Assembly: GCA_031370675.1 (NCBI GenBank)
Contig: JANMQT010000170.1
Coordinates: forward strand, 1 to 9,060
Direction: 5' to 3'
Origin: SZAS-18 sp031370675
Lineage (GTDB): Bacteria > Verrucomicrobiota > Verrucomicrobiia > Chthoniobacterales > SZAS-18
DNA length: 9,060 nt
The translations under genes and the position numbers were made by a program. Positions 1 to 6,920 of this stretch are shown piece after piece (position 1 is the stretch's first letter; every line of letters begins with the position of its first letter). The notes under the pieces were generated by a model. That model was not told where the DNA came from, searched no databases, and saw only the letters and a program-made list of their open reading frames with translations.

Positions 1-10
1 AATCTGGAGC

Positions 11-1195
11 GTGAACCTGGAGACCGACATTCTCGTCGTCGGCGGTGGCATCGGCGGCGTGGTACTCGCGGAACTTCTCACCCGCGCCGGAAAGCGCGTC
101 CTCGTGGTTGAGCGCAGCGCCGGTCCCCCACCCTTCCTGCGACCGGAGTTGCTCTGGCCCGCAGCCGTCCAGACGCTCTTTGGTTTGCGCGACCGCGCCG
201 ATTGGGAACGCGATTCATTCCAACCCGTCGGCGGAATTGACGTCGATTTCCGCGGTCGACTGCGCTCGGCCATTACGCCCGCAAACTTGCGGACCGCTGG
301 CGTGCAACCGTATTTCGAAAATCCAAATCAGACCCGCGAGTCGCTGCTCGCGCAATGTCAGGCGGAAGTGCGGCGCGGAGTGGAAGTCGTCTCGCTGATC
401 TCCGAGGCGGGTGCGATCCGCGGGGTCGAGGCGCGCGACCGCCAAAGCGGCGAGGCGATTTCGATTTCCGCCGGCTTGACGGTCGGTGACGACGGCGCGG
501 ACTCGCACGTTCGCGACGCCTGCGGCATCGAGATTTCACTCCAGCCATTTCCCGTTGATTTCTTTGTCTGCGGACTGCCCTGGCCCGCGAGTTGGGCCCG
601 CGACATCGCCCACATCCTGATTCCGCCGAGCGACGATCCTTCCGGACTCGTTGCGGTCGGATTTATCCCGGTGCCCGGGCCCTGGTCGGCAACCGTTGCC
701 GTCGTCCAAGCGGACCGCGCTGCGGATACGGCCGCCCTGGGCGCCGCGTGGAAATCCATGCTCGCCCGGGCCGCAAGCGCGCCGGTGGAACTCCACGCCG
801 CCGAATTTCCCGCGAAGTTCACCAGGATTGGCCGTCGCTGGGGCCACGCCGCGCGTTACGGTGCGCCCGGTGCGGTGCTGATTGGCGACGCCCTGCACCC
901 GGTCAGCCCCGCTGGCGGCCAGGGCGCGAACATGGCCATCGCCGATGCGGTCGCACTGTCGCGGCTGATTGTGGCCGGACGGCCGAATCTCGCTCGCGAC
1001 TACGAAGCCGCACGTCGCGCGCCCAACGAACGCGGACTCCGGCCGACCCGTCTGGCAGCACGGCTGTTCCGGGCGCAACAGAATCCGAGCTTCGCAGCCG
1101 TGATGGGATTCGTGGCTCCCCGCCTGCTTGGCGTGCCTGGTCTCGTCCCGGCCGCCCTGCGCATGCTGGCCCGGGGCAGCGCAAATCCAGATTGA
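11..1195 (+). CDS. FAD-dependent monooxygenase (PHBH / UbiH-like aromatic-ring hydroxylase family)
   Basis: Predicted cytosolic flavoprotein that would use NAD(P)H and O2 to hydroxylate a small, probably aromatic or isoprenoid, substrate; the substrate cannot be read from the sequence. All three family fingerprints are visible in the 394 residues: the N-terminal dinucleotide-binding GGGIGG (11-16) with the ribose-binding Glu at 34, the DG motif (GDDGAD, about 159-164), and the GD motif GDALHPVSPAGGQGAN (292-307) that contacts the FAD ribose and pyrophosphate. The length matches the family. The start used is a GTG at 11. A GGAG lies only one base before it, too close for a normal ribosome site, and the frame stays open to the window edge, so the true start may lie outside the window. 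It is the only + strand gene and converges on the metallophosphoesterase gene with an 18-nt gap. Nothing ties it to the arsenic genes beyond adjacency. The family call is firm; the role is unknown. Confidence 0.88.
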   Translation: MNLETDILVVGGGIGGVVLAELLTRAGKRVLVVERSAGPPPFLRPELLWPAAVQTLFGLRDRADWERDSFQPVGGIDVDFRGRLRSAITPANLRTAGVQPYFENPNQTRESLLAQCQAEVRRGVEVVSLISEAGAIRGVEARDRQSGEAISISAGLTVGDDGADSHVRDACGIEISLQPFPVDFFVCGLPWPASWARDIAHILIPPSDDPSGLVAVGFIPVPGPWSATVAVVQADRAADTAALGAAWKSMLARAASAPVELHAAEFPAKFTRIGRRWGHAARYGAPGAVLIGDALHPVSPAGGQGANMAIADAVALSRLIVAGRPNLARDYEAARRAPNERGLRPTRLAARLFRAQQNPSFAAVMGFVAPRLLGVPGLVPAALRMLARGSANPD

Positions 1196-1229
1196 GACCA
1201 GCGCCCGGCCACGTCAGCACGCCTGCTGA
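1196..1229. other. Convergent gene junction with a small hairpin
   Basis: Only 18 nt separate the stops of the monooxygenase (+) and the phosphoesterase (-). A 6-bp perfect hairpin, TCAGCA-CGCC-TGCTGA (1214-1229), covers the last codons of the phosphoesterase gene. No U run follows on either strand, so a bidirectional terminator is possible but not shown. Confidence 0.3.
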
Positions 1230-2080
1230 ATCAACGCGCGCTTCTGCTGCTCGACCACGGGGAGGCTGGCCACTCCGACGGTCCAAACGCCGGTCACGAG
1301 CGGCTGGATGAAAATCTCCTCGCCGCCCTCGGCGGCGAGCTGCCGGGTCCACGTTTCGTGATCGTATTCGACCCGCTCGATGCGCGCGGCACGCTCGACG
1401 GGGGACCTCGGATTCAAATCGATGGTCGCGTAATGCACGGCGCGGTCGCCATCGTGATCCGGCTTGCCCACCACGCCGCAATTCATCGCAAGTTGTCCCC
1501 CGGGCAGGTGACGGATCCAAGGCAATCCGGTGTGCGTGCCGATCATGCCAAAAGCGCCCGAACGGAACAGCCAGGCGGTCAGCCGATCCTCGTCGAGTTC
1601 GGATTCATACAGAAACTCATTGGTCTGGGCCGGGCTGCCGTGATGCAGCAGCAGTGGACCCATCGCCGTTTCGACCACGGCGATTTCGGGAAGGGTGCCG
1701 AGCCAGGCGCGATTTTCGTCACCCAGCGTTTGCAGGGAATAAGCATGACCGCGACCACTGCAGGCCCCGTCTTCGGCGTCCGCATAATTGCACGCACAGT
1801 CCTCCTGCGCCGCGAACGACTGCTGTTCGTGGTTGCCGGCGACAAAAATGGAAAAATTTTCTCGCACGAGGTTGATGATCTCGTCGCTGTGACCGCAGCA
1901 TCCGGTGATGTCCCCTAGAAAGGCGAACTCATCACATCGCGCCAGCCGAGCGTGCTCGAGACAGGCCTGCAGCGCCGGCACGTTGCCGTAGGCGCCTCCC
2001 ATCAGCGCCAGTTTCCGCGCAGCGGGTATCGCATGGCGCCGGACCTTCGGCAGCAAATCAATCGATAACGAATCAGGCAT
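1214..2080 (-). CDS. Metallophosphoesterase-like protein with altered metal-binding motifs
   Basis: 288 residues with the calcineurin-type phosphoesterase plan of the YfcE/MJ0936 kind, probably cytosolic. Visible motifs are GD (56-57), GNHE (82-85), LLHHGS (144-149) and GTHTG (181-185). The usual first motif, D-x-H-G-N, reads GGAYGN (28-33), so the two metal-ligand positions are Gly and Tyr, and the final GHTH is replaced by GTHTG. From memory, a phosphoesterase subfamily with GGxYxN, a Cys-rich segment after GNH/GNY, and a SPxxxNEFLxES stretch exists; here these are DCAC...C (94-107) and SPAQTNEFLYES (149-160). These changes therefore probably define a subfamily rather than decay. The protein ends in Gln-Gln-Ala-Cys. 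It starts 14 nt after the transporter ATPase, as last gene of the operon. It may hydrolyse a phosphoester linked to the imported compound, or act as a non-catalytic binding protein. The ATG at 2080 is used; Met27 is an unlikely alternative because it would begin right at motif I. Confidence 0.8.
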   Translation of the reverse strand: MPDSLSIDLLPKVRRHAIPAARKLALMGGAYGNVPALQACLEHARLARCDEFAFLGDITGCCGHSDEIINLVRENFSIFVAGNHEQQSFAAQEDCACNYADAEDGACSGRGHAYSLQTLGDENRAWLGTLPEIAVVETAMGPLLLHHGSPAQTNEFLYESELDEDRLTAWLFRSGAFGMIGTHTGLPWIRHLPGGQLAMNCGVVGKPDHDGDRAVHYATIDLNPRSPVERAARIERVEYDHETWTRQLAAEGGEEIFIQPLVTGVWTVGVASLPVVEQQKRALIQQAC

Positions 2081-2094
2081 GGCGGAAAGGGAAA

Positions 2095-3138
2095 TCAGTT
2101 CTTCACGTAGAGCCCGCCGTCGCGCACGCGCAGCGGCAGGGCCTCGGGCGAGACGATGGGAACGTGACTCGGCACATCCGCCAGCAAGGCCGTTTCGCCC
2201 ACCCGCAAATGCAGCCGGGTGTGGCCGCCGAGGAAGAAGGCCGACTCCACCCGGGCATGGAACTGGGCCTCGGCCGGGGTGGTCACTTCAATCTGCTCCG
2301 GGCGAACCATGGCCCAGCACTTTCCCTTCGCAGTTCCCTCGGGCGCGACCAGCTCGCCAAAGGGAAGCCGCACGATCAGCCCCCTTCCGTTTTGCGCACA
2401 CTCGCCGGCAAAGACATTTGCCGAACCCAGAAACTCCGCCACAAACGGGCTGGAGGGCCGGCGATAGAGATCCGAAGGCGCGCCGCACTGCTCGATGCGG
2501 CCGCGGTGCATGATGACAAGCTCATGACCGAGCGACATCGCCTCTCCCTGGTCGTGCGTGACGTAAATCGTCGTCAACTCCAGTTCCGCCAGCAGCCTCG
2601 ACAACTCGGCGCGAAGTTCGTCGCGCAATTTCGCGTCGAGCGCGGAGAGCGGCTCGTCCATCAACAGAACGCGGGGACGGAAGGCCAGCGCGCGCGCCAG
2701 CGCGATGCGTTGCTGCTCGCCGCCGGAAAGCTGCGTCGGCCGGCGCTCCGCGAGCTGCGGGATGCGGACCAGTTCGAGCATTTCCAGCGCGCGCCGGCGA
2801 CGTTCCCCAGCGCCGATGCCGCGGACGCGCAGTCCGAATTCCACGTTTTCGCGGGCGGTGAGGTGCGGGAAGAGCGCGTAGCTTTGAAAAACGATGCCAA
2901 ACTCCCGCTGCTCCGCCAGCACGCCCGTCAAATCCTCGCCGCCATACTGCACCGAACCGGCGTCCGGCTCGAGCAGGCCCGCGATCATGGCCAGGGTCGT
3001 GCTCTTGCCCGATCCGCTCGGGCCCAGCAGCGCCGTGATTCGCCCCGGCGCGAAGGTATGCGTGAAATCGCAGACCGCGGCCTCCCCGGCCTGACGGTAG
3101 GTCTTGCTCAACCCCTGGACGGTGAGGGTTGCCATCAT
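2095..3138 (-). CDS. ABC transporter ATP-binding protein (PotA/FbpC/PhnT-type importer)
   Basis: The ATPase that would power the importer encoded just upstream, working as a dimer on the cytoplasmic face. In 347 residues it has Walker A GPSGSGKST (39-47), the Q-loop FQSYALFPH (84-92), the signature LSGGEQQR (137-144), Walker B ending LLMDEP (158-163), the D-loop SALD (165-168) and the switch His195. The remaining ~120 residues fit the C-terminal TOBE domain of the MalK/PotA class, which usually serves regulation or subunit contact. The frame extends further upstream to 3465, but that part only shadows the permease. The start at 3138 is chosen because its ATG overlaps the permease stop as ATGA and because the protein then begins MMATLTVQGLSKTY, normal for the family. 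A second ATG follows immediately at 3135. The ATPase subclass is clear; polyamine, iron and phosphonate importers all share it, so substrate cannot be deduced. Confidence 0.95.
   Translation of the reverse strand: MMATLTVQGLSKTYRQAGEAAVCDFTHTFAPGRITALLGPSGSGKSTTLAMIAGLLEPDAGSVQYGGEDLTGVLAEQREFGIVFQSYALFPHLTARENVEFGLRVRGIGAGERRRRALEMLELVRIPQLAERRPTQLSGGEQQRIALARALAFRPRVLLMDEPLSALDAKLRDELRAELSRLLAELELTTIYVTHDQGEAMSLGHELVIMHRGRIEQCGAPSDLYRRPSSPFVAEFLGSANVFAGECAQNGRGLIVRLPFGELVAPEGTAKGKCWAMVRPEQIEVTTPAEAQFHARVESAFFLGGHTRLHLRVGETALLADVPSHVPIVSPEALPLRVRDGGLYVKN
3135..3138 (-). promoter_or_regulatory. ATGA stop/start overlap between permease 2 and the ATPase gene
   Basis: The ATPase ATG (3138-3136) overlaps the permease 2 TGA (3137-3135), again consistent with translational coupling. 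A second ATG follows directly at 3135-3133, so initiation could use either codon; the ATGA geometry favours the first. Confidence 0.82.
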
Positions 3139-4034
3139 GCGCCTTGCTCCACCTTGGAGAGTTCGTCGCCACCGAGCCATTGGATCAGCGCAAGCACCGG
3201 CAGAATGACCGCGAGGAAAACCACGGTGGCGGCGCTCGATACCTGGAAACTGTTGAACGTGTAGGTCGCATACAGCGCCGACGGAAAAGTCGCCGTGAGT
3301 GGCGTCATGAGCAGAAAACTGACGTTGAACTCGCCAAACGAAACGGCAAACACGAGCAGCGCGCCCAGCGTGATGGCATGACGCAGGCTCGGGAGCACCA
3401 CGAAAAAGAATCGCTGCCACGGGCCCGCCCCGAGGCTCTGGGCGGCGCGCTCCAGCTCGGCGCAATCAAAGGAACGCAGCGTCCCCGCGACGCACCGCGC
3501 CATGAACGGCAGCGTGTAGATCAGGTGGCCGAAGAGCACGAAATACCAGCGTCCGCGGATGATCGCATAAGCCTGGATCAGCGCGATGGAGATGGCGATG
3601 CCGGGCAACGCAAGCGGTAACAGCAACAATTCCTCCAGCCAGCGCCGGCCCGGAAAGTCGCCCCGCGCGATCAGATACCCGGCGGGAACCCCGATTAAAA
3701 TGCACACCACCACGGAGAGGACCGCCAGCTGAAACGAGAAAAGCAACTGCGGCTGATACAGCTTCAACACGTAGCTGAACCATTGGAACGTGATCAGAGA
3801 ATTGGCATCGCTGCCGTCGCCCACCCATTGCTCACTCGAGAGTCCGAGAAACGATGTGTTCAGGAAGGATCCGAGCATCACCACGACCACGGGCGAAATC
3901 ACGACAAAGAGGATCACGGCCAACAGCGCGATCAACAGGCGCTTTGAGGTGGAGATGCGCGCCCGACGCGGGGTGGCCTCGCGCGCCCGCTCGACCGGCA
4001 ACGCAGCCACCTCGATGGAAGCTGGAAGATTCAT
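3135..4034 (-). CDS. ABC transporter permease 2 (PotC/PhnV-like, binding-protein-dependent importer)
   Basis: Inner-membrane subunit, 299 residues from the chosen start. A polar, Arg-rich N-terminal tail of about 32 residues precedes a first strong hydrophobic segment (33-55); further hydrophobic blocks follow around 100-122, 137-158, 164-180, 218-240 and 270-290, which fits the usual six-helix core. The EAA loop that docks on the ATPase is present as ELERAAQSLGAG...VLP (193-215). The start at 4034 overlaps the stop of the preceding permease as ATGA; a longer reading from 4085 would run 54 nt into that gene and is less likely. Its own stop overlaps the ATPase start in the same way. It pairs with the preceding permease to form a heterodimeric channel. 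Function as a type I importer permease is secure, substrate is not. Confidence 0.93.
   Translation of the reverse strand: MNLPASIEVAALPVERAREATPRRARISTSKRLLIALLAVILFVVISPVVVVMLGSFLNTSFLGLSSEQWVGDGSDANSLITFQWFSYVLKLYQPQLLFSFQLAVLSVVVCILIGVPAGYLIARGDFPGRRWLEELLLLPLALPGIAISIALIQAYAIIRGRWYFVLFGHLIYTLPFMARCVAGTLRSFDCAELERAAQSLGAGPWQRFFFVVLPSLRHAITLGALLVFAVSFGEFNVSFLLMTPLTATFPSALYATYTFNSFQVSSAATVVFLAVILPVLALIQWLGGDELSKVEQGA
4031..4034 (-). promoter_or_regulatory. ATGA stop/start overlap between the two permease genes
   Basis: The start ATG of permease 2 (4034-4032) shares two bases with the TGA of permease 1 (4033-4031). Such 4-nt overlaps usually mean translational coupling by re-initiation, which suits two subunits needed in equal amounts. 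It fixes the start of permease 2. Confidence 0.85.
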
Positions 4035-4864
4035 CGGACGTGGGTCAGGTGATTGCTGGCCCAGCGTGCGGTCAGGCTGGCGCACAACGCGATGACCAGC
4101 AGCACGACTGACATTGCCGCGGCCAAGGGATAACGGTTGAAGGCGAAAATCTGCTCGAAGACCTCAAGCGGCAGGAGCGAAAAGCGCTTCGCCACGATCA
4201 GCACGACGCCGAAGGAACCGAGCGAAACGCAGAAGGTCAGCGCGAACGTCGCCAGCAGCGCCGGCCAGAGCTGAGGCAGCACCACGAGCGTGAAGCGCTG
4301 CCACGCCCCGGCCCCGAGCGAACACGCGGCCAGCTCGAGCCGCGGGTCGAGTTTCCGCAGGGCCGATTCCAACGACAACGTCGCCCGCGGAATCTCGAAG
4401 TAGAAATAAGCGATCAGGATTCCGCCGAGCTGATAGGCGGCACCGGAAAAATAATCGGTTCCCGTCAGCCACTCCATCAAGCGCGGCACCACGCCGATCC
4501 GACCGAGCATGATCACGCAGAGAAACCCGATCAGGATGCCGGAGAATGACATCGGCAAGGTCAGCACCGCGCGGGCGAGGCGCTTGCCGGGAAAATCATG
4601 GCGCACGAAGAGCCAGGCCGGCCCGAGACAGATGAGCACGGCCGCCGCCGCCACGCCCAGGCTGATCCAGATCGAGTGGAAGAGCGCCACCCGGCTGGAG
4701 CGCGTCGTGAAGATTGACGTGTAGTGGTCGAGCGTCCACCCGCCGCCGCCATTCCCCTCGTGCAGGCTGCCGTGGACCAGGCAGATCAACGGCCAGACGA
4801 GGAGCACGACCAGCACGCCGAGCAAGAGCGGGCCGGAGGAAATGGCGGCAAAGCGTTTCAGCAT
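4031..4864 (-). CDS. ABC transporter permease 1 (PotB/PhnU-like, binding-protein-dependent importer)
   Basis: Inner-membrane subunit of the same importer, 277 residues. The N terminus is a typical positive-inside start (MLKRFAAISS) followed by a hydrophobic helix (11-30), a short periplasmic loop with a run of glycines (38-42), and helices near 61-88, 98-120, 142-158, 199-225 and 247-265. The cytoplasmic EAA loop reads ELAACSLGAGAWQR...VLP (177-197), the docking site for the ATPase. It begins 7 nt after the stop of the binding-protein gene and overlaps the second permease by 4 nt, so translation of the two is probably coupled. The two permeases share overall plan and EAA sequence but are clearly distinct proteins, as in PotBC and PhnUV pairs. 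Confidence 0.93.
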   Translation of the reverse strand: MLKRFAAISSGPLLLGVLVVLLVWPLICLVHGSLHEGNGGGGWTLDHYTSIFTTRSSRVALFHSIWISLGVAAAAVLICLGPAWLFVRHDFPGKRLARAVLTLPMSFSGILIGFLCVIMLGRIGVVPRLMEWLTGTDYFSGAAYQLGGILIAYFYFEIPRATLSLESALRKLDPRLELAACSLGAGAWQRFTLVVLPQLWPALLATFALTFCVSLGSFGVVLIVAKRFSLLPLEVFEQIFAFNRYPLAAAMSVVLLVIALCASLTARWASNHLTHVR

Positions 4865-4871
4865 GGCGCGT

Positions 4872-5882
4872 TCAGCGATTGCCCTTCACTTCCTTCACCC
4901 AGCGCGCCTTGACGGCATCGGCCTGGGCCGCCATTTCGTTCAGCGGCGGCGCCACGGCCTTGCGGTACGCGCTGGCAGGCGGAAACTTGGGGCCCAGTTC
5001 GCCGAGATTGACGTTCATGATCGGGCGGAAAAATGACTCGGCCATGGTCTTCTGCGCGCTCTCGCCCAGGCACCAGTCGAGATACTTCTTCGCTTCGTCG
5101 GCATGCGGCGCGCCCTTCACGAAAGCCATGACCAGCGGGGCCACCACTGTTCCCTCCGAGGGAATGATCACCTCCACCGGCGCCTTGTCGGTCCATTTCA
5201 TCTTGAGGCCGTTGCCGTCCGCATTGATCCAGATCGGGATCTCACCGCGCAGCACGTCGTTGTAGCTGTTCTCGCGCGGATAATTCAGGATGTTCGCATC
5301 GAGCGCCTTGAGGTAGTCGAAGCCCTTGCCCATGTCGGGCCCGCCGCCGAGGACCTGGTTGATGCCATAAACAAACGTAAACGACGTGCCGTGAATCGTC
5401 GGGTCGTCATACGCGATCAGGCCCTTATATTCAGGCTTGAGCAGATCGGCGAACGACTTGGGCACCGGCTTTCCCTTCAGCGCAGGCACGTTGACGATGA
5501 TGGCGATGTGGGCGCTGTGGACGGTCCACCAAAGGCCGTCCGGGTCGCGCAGTTCCGCGGGGATCGTTTCCCACCCCTTTGGCTTGTACGGCGCATGCAG
5601 GCCCTTGGTCGCGGCCTGGAATCCGATCGCGGCGCTATAGTACGCGCAGTCGGCCTGAGGATTTGCCTTCTCCTGCTCGAGCGCGGCCATGGTCGCCGAG
5701 CTCCCCTTCATGTCGGGCGGCACCCGCACGCCAGTCTCCTTCAAATACTGCGAGGTCACTCCGCCCCAGTTCGCATAGTTTGGAATGCAGTCGTATTGGA
5801 CGACCACCTTGTCCTGCGCGACGGCAGGCGTGAGGGCGGCGCAGGCGAGAACGAGAGCGACGAATGATTTTGGAATCTTCAT
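4872..5882 (-). CDS. Periplasmic solute-binding protein of an ABC importer (family 1 / PotD-AfuA-PhnS-like)
   Basis: Substrate-capturing component of the importer, 336 residues. Residues 1-22 form a Sec signal peptide (Lys at 2 and 5, hydrophobic core 6-17, cleavage after Ala-Val-Ala at 20-22); there is no lipobox, so the protein should be soluble in the periplasm. The mature sequence follows the family 1 two-lobe plan: a GSSATMAALEQEK stretch (60-72), NPQADCAYY (74-82), PAELRDPDGLWW (108-119), KPVPKSFADLLKPEYKG (138-154) and PSEGTVVAPLVMAFVKGAPH (241-260). This class binds polyamines, ferric complexes, thiamine or 2-aminoethylphosphonate. I cannot tell which applies, or whether it binds an arsenic compound. 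The mature part has Cys32, Cys79 and Cys271; Cys32 and Cys79 lie in the N-terminal lobe where ligand contacts are common. It starts 51 nt after arsS, with no clear promoter or ribosome site in that gap. Confidence 0.92.
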   Translation of the reverse strand: MKIPKSFVALVLACAALTPAVAQDKVVVQYDCIPNYANWGGVTSQYLKETGVRVPPDMKGSSATMAALEQEKANPQADCAYYSAAIGFQAATKGLHAPYKPKGWETIPAELRDPDGLWWTVHSAHIAIIVNVPALKGKPVPKSFADLLKPEYKGLIAYDDPTIHGTSFTFVYGINQVLGGGPDMGKGFDYLKALDANILNYPRENSYNDVLRGEIPIWINADGNGLKMKWTDKAPVEVIIPSEGTVVAPLVMAFVKGAPHADEAKKYLDWCLGESAQKTMAESFFRPIMNVNLGELGPKFPPASAYRKAVAPPLNEMAAQADAVKARWVKEVKGNR

Positions 5883-5933
5883 GAATGACGGATGGGCGCT
5901 GAGGGTTGGTGGAGCGGAACTGTGAGTGGCAGA

Positions 5934-6899
5934 TCAGCCGGAAAGAACGGCGCCGCTACAGGAACTGCCCGCGCCCGCCGTGCAGCCGAAGCAATGCTCG
6001 CCGGTCAAAATCGCGCGGCCTTCGAGCGCCGCCGGATCCAGGTCCCAAAGGCTGAGCGGCTTGCCGTGCTCGCGGAGCTGCATCTTGAGCTGCGCATTGA
6101 AATCGCAATCGTAGACCTCGCCCTGCCAGCCGACATTGATCGTGTCGCGGCACATCAAGCCCTCGACTGCGGCAGCATTGAACGAATCGACCAGGAGCTT
6201 CAGGTATGGCTCGTATTCCCCGTTGTGCTTCAGCCACGACGCGTAGCGTGAGACGGGCATGTTCGTGATCGTGAACAAAGAATTGAAAACAATCCCGAAG
6301 TGCGTGCGCAGCTCGCGCTTGTAGTCCGCCTCGAGCTCCGCCTGATCGCCCGGCAGAAAGGCCCCGACCGGATTGTACACAAGGTGGAGTATCAGTTCCG
6401 GGTTCGTGCCGTAGCCCAGTGAATTCAGCAATTGCAGCGACTTGATGCTGCCGTCGAAGACGCCGTTGCCGCGCTGCTCATTGACGTTCTTGGCCGAGTA
6501 GCAGGGCATCGACGCGATAATTTCCACGCGCTGATCGCGAAGAAATTCCGCCATGCCTTCGTAGCCCGGCTCGAGCAGAATCGTGAGATTGCAGCGATCG
6601 ATCACGCGTGCGTCCGGCCGGATGGTGCGCACCTGTTCGATAAAATACCGGAAATCCGGAATCATCTCCGGGGCGCCGCCCGTCAGGTCGACCGTCTGAA
6701 GATCGCTGGCGCGGAACCACTCGAGGATTCGATCCACGGTGTCGCGCGTGATGATTTCCTTGCGCTTGGGTCCGGCGTTTACGTGACAATGCGTGCAGGT
6801 CAGATTGCACAGCTTGCCGGTGTTGATCTGCAGGATGGCCGGCTTGGTGCGGCGAAGCTCCAAATTGCGATCAGTGAGAACGCGGTCGAAATGATTCAT
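5934..6899 (-). CDS. arsS: Arsenosugar biosynthesis radical SAM protein ArsS
   Basis: 321-residue radical SAM enzyme of the Cys-rich (TIGR04167 / DUF3641) family. In arsenosugar synthesis ArsS uses a 4Fe-4S cluster to cleave SAM and joins the 5'-deoxyadenosyl group to a dimethylated arsenical, making 5'-deoxy-5'-dimethylarsinoyl-adenosine. The cluster motif is CNLTCTHC (Cys31, 35, 38), followed by HVNAGP, and the SAM-binding GGAPE is at 74-78. The C-terminal domain carries the family's conserved cysteines: MPCYS (131-135), CRDTINVGWQGEVYDC (Cys250, Cys265) and HCFGCTAGAGSSCSG (Cys303, 306, 314). Family memory says some relatives have selenocysteine in this tail; here it reads Cys-Ser. The gene starts 21 nt after arsM in the same frame, preceded by a CCATTT direct repeat and no ribosome site. 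Enzyme identity is strong; that the product here is an arsenosugar is inferred from arsM next door. Confidence 0.93.
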   Translation of the reverse strand: MNHFDRVLTDRNLELRRTKPAILQINTGKLCNLTCTHCHVNAGPKRKEIITRDTVDRILEWFRASDLQTVDLTGGAPEMIPDFRYFIEQVRTIRPDARVIDRCNLTILLEPGYEGMAEFLRDQRVEIIASMPCYSAKNVNEQRGNGVFDGSIKSLQLLNSLGYGTNPELILHLVYNPVGAFLPGDQAELEADYKRELRTHFGIVFNSLFTITNMPVSRYASWLKHNGEYEPYLKLLVDSFNAAAVEGLMCRDTINVGWQGEVYDCDFNAQLKMQLREHGKPLSLWDLDPAALEGRAILTGEHCFGCTAGAGSSCSGAVLSG

Positions 6900-6920
6900 G
6901 GAAATGGAAATGGTTCTTGG
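6900..6920 (-). other. arsM-arsS spacer, in frame with both genes
   Basis: The 21 nt between the arsM stop (TGA, 6921-6923) and the arsS ATG keep the arsM frame: after the TGA come seven sense codons and then the arsS start, with no further stop. A single UGA therefore separates the two proteins. The spacer contains CCATTT twice in tandem and no Shine-Dalgarno, so arsS may rely on translational coupling. Confidence 0.85.

Noticed and set aside
2164..3264. Long + strand open frame (366 codons) opposite the ABC ATPase
   Set aside because: It lies antisense to a gene with every ABC ATPase motif; its translation is rich in Arg, Gln and Ala with no recognisable domain, as expected for a shadow frame in GC-rich DNA.
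5883..5936. In-frame continuation from the ArsS TGA to the binding-protein ATG, as a read-through fusion
   Set aside because: The next protein begins with a Sec signal peptide, which would not work internally in a cytosolic radical SAM enzyme; the open frame is most likely chance.
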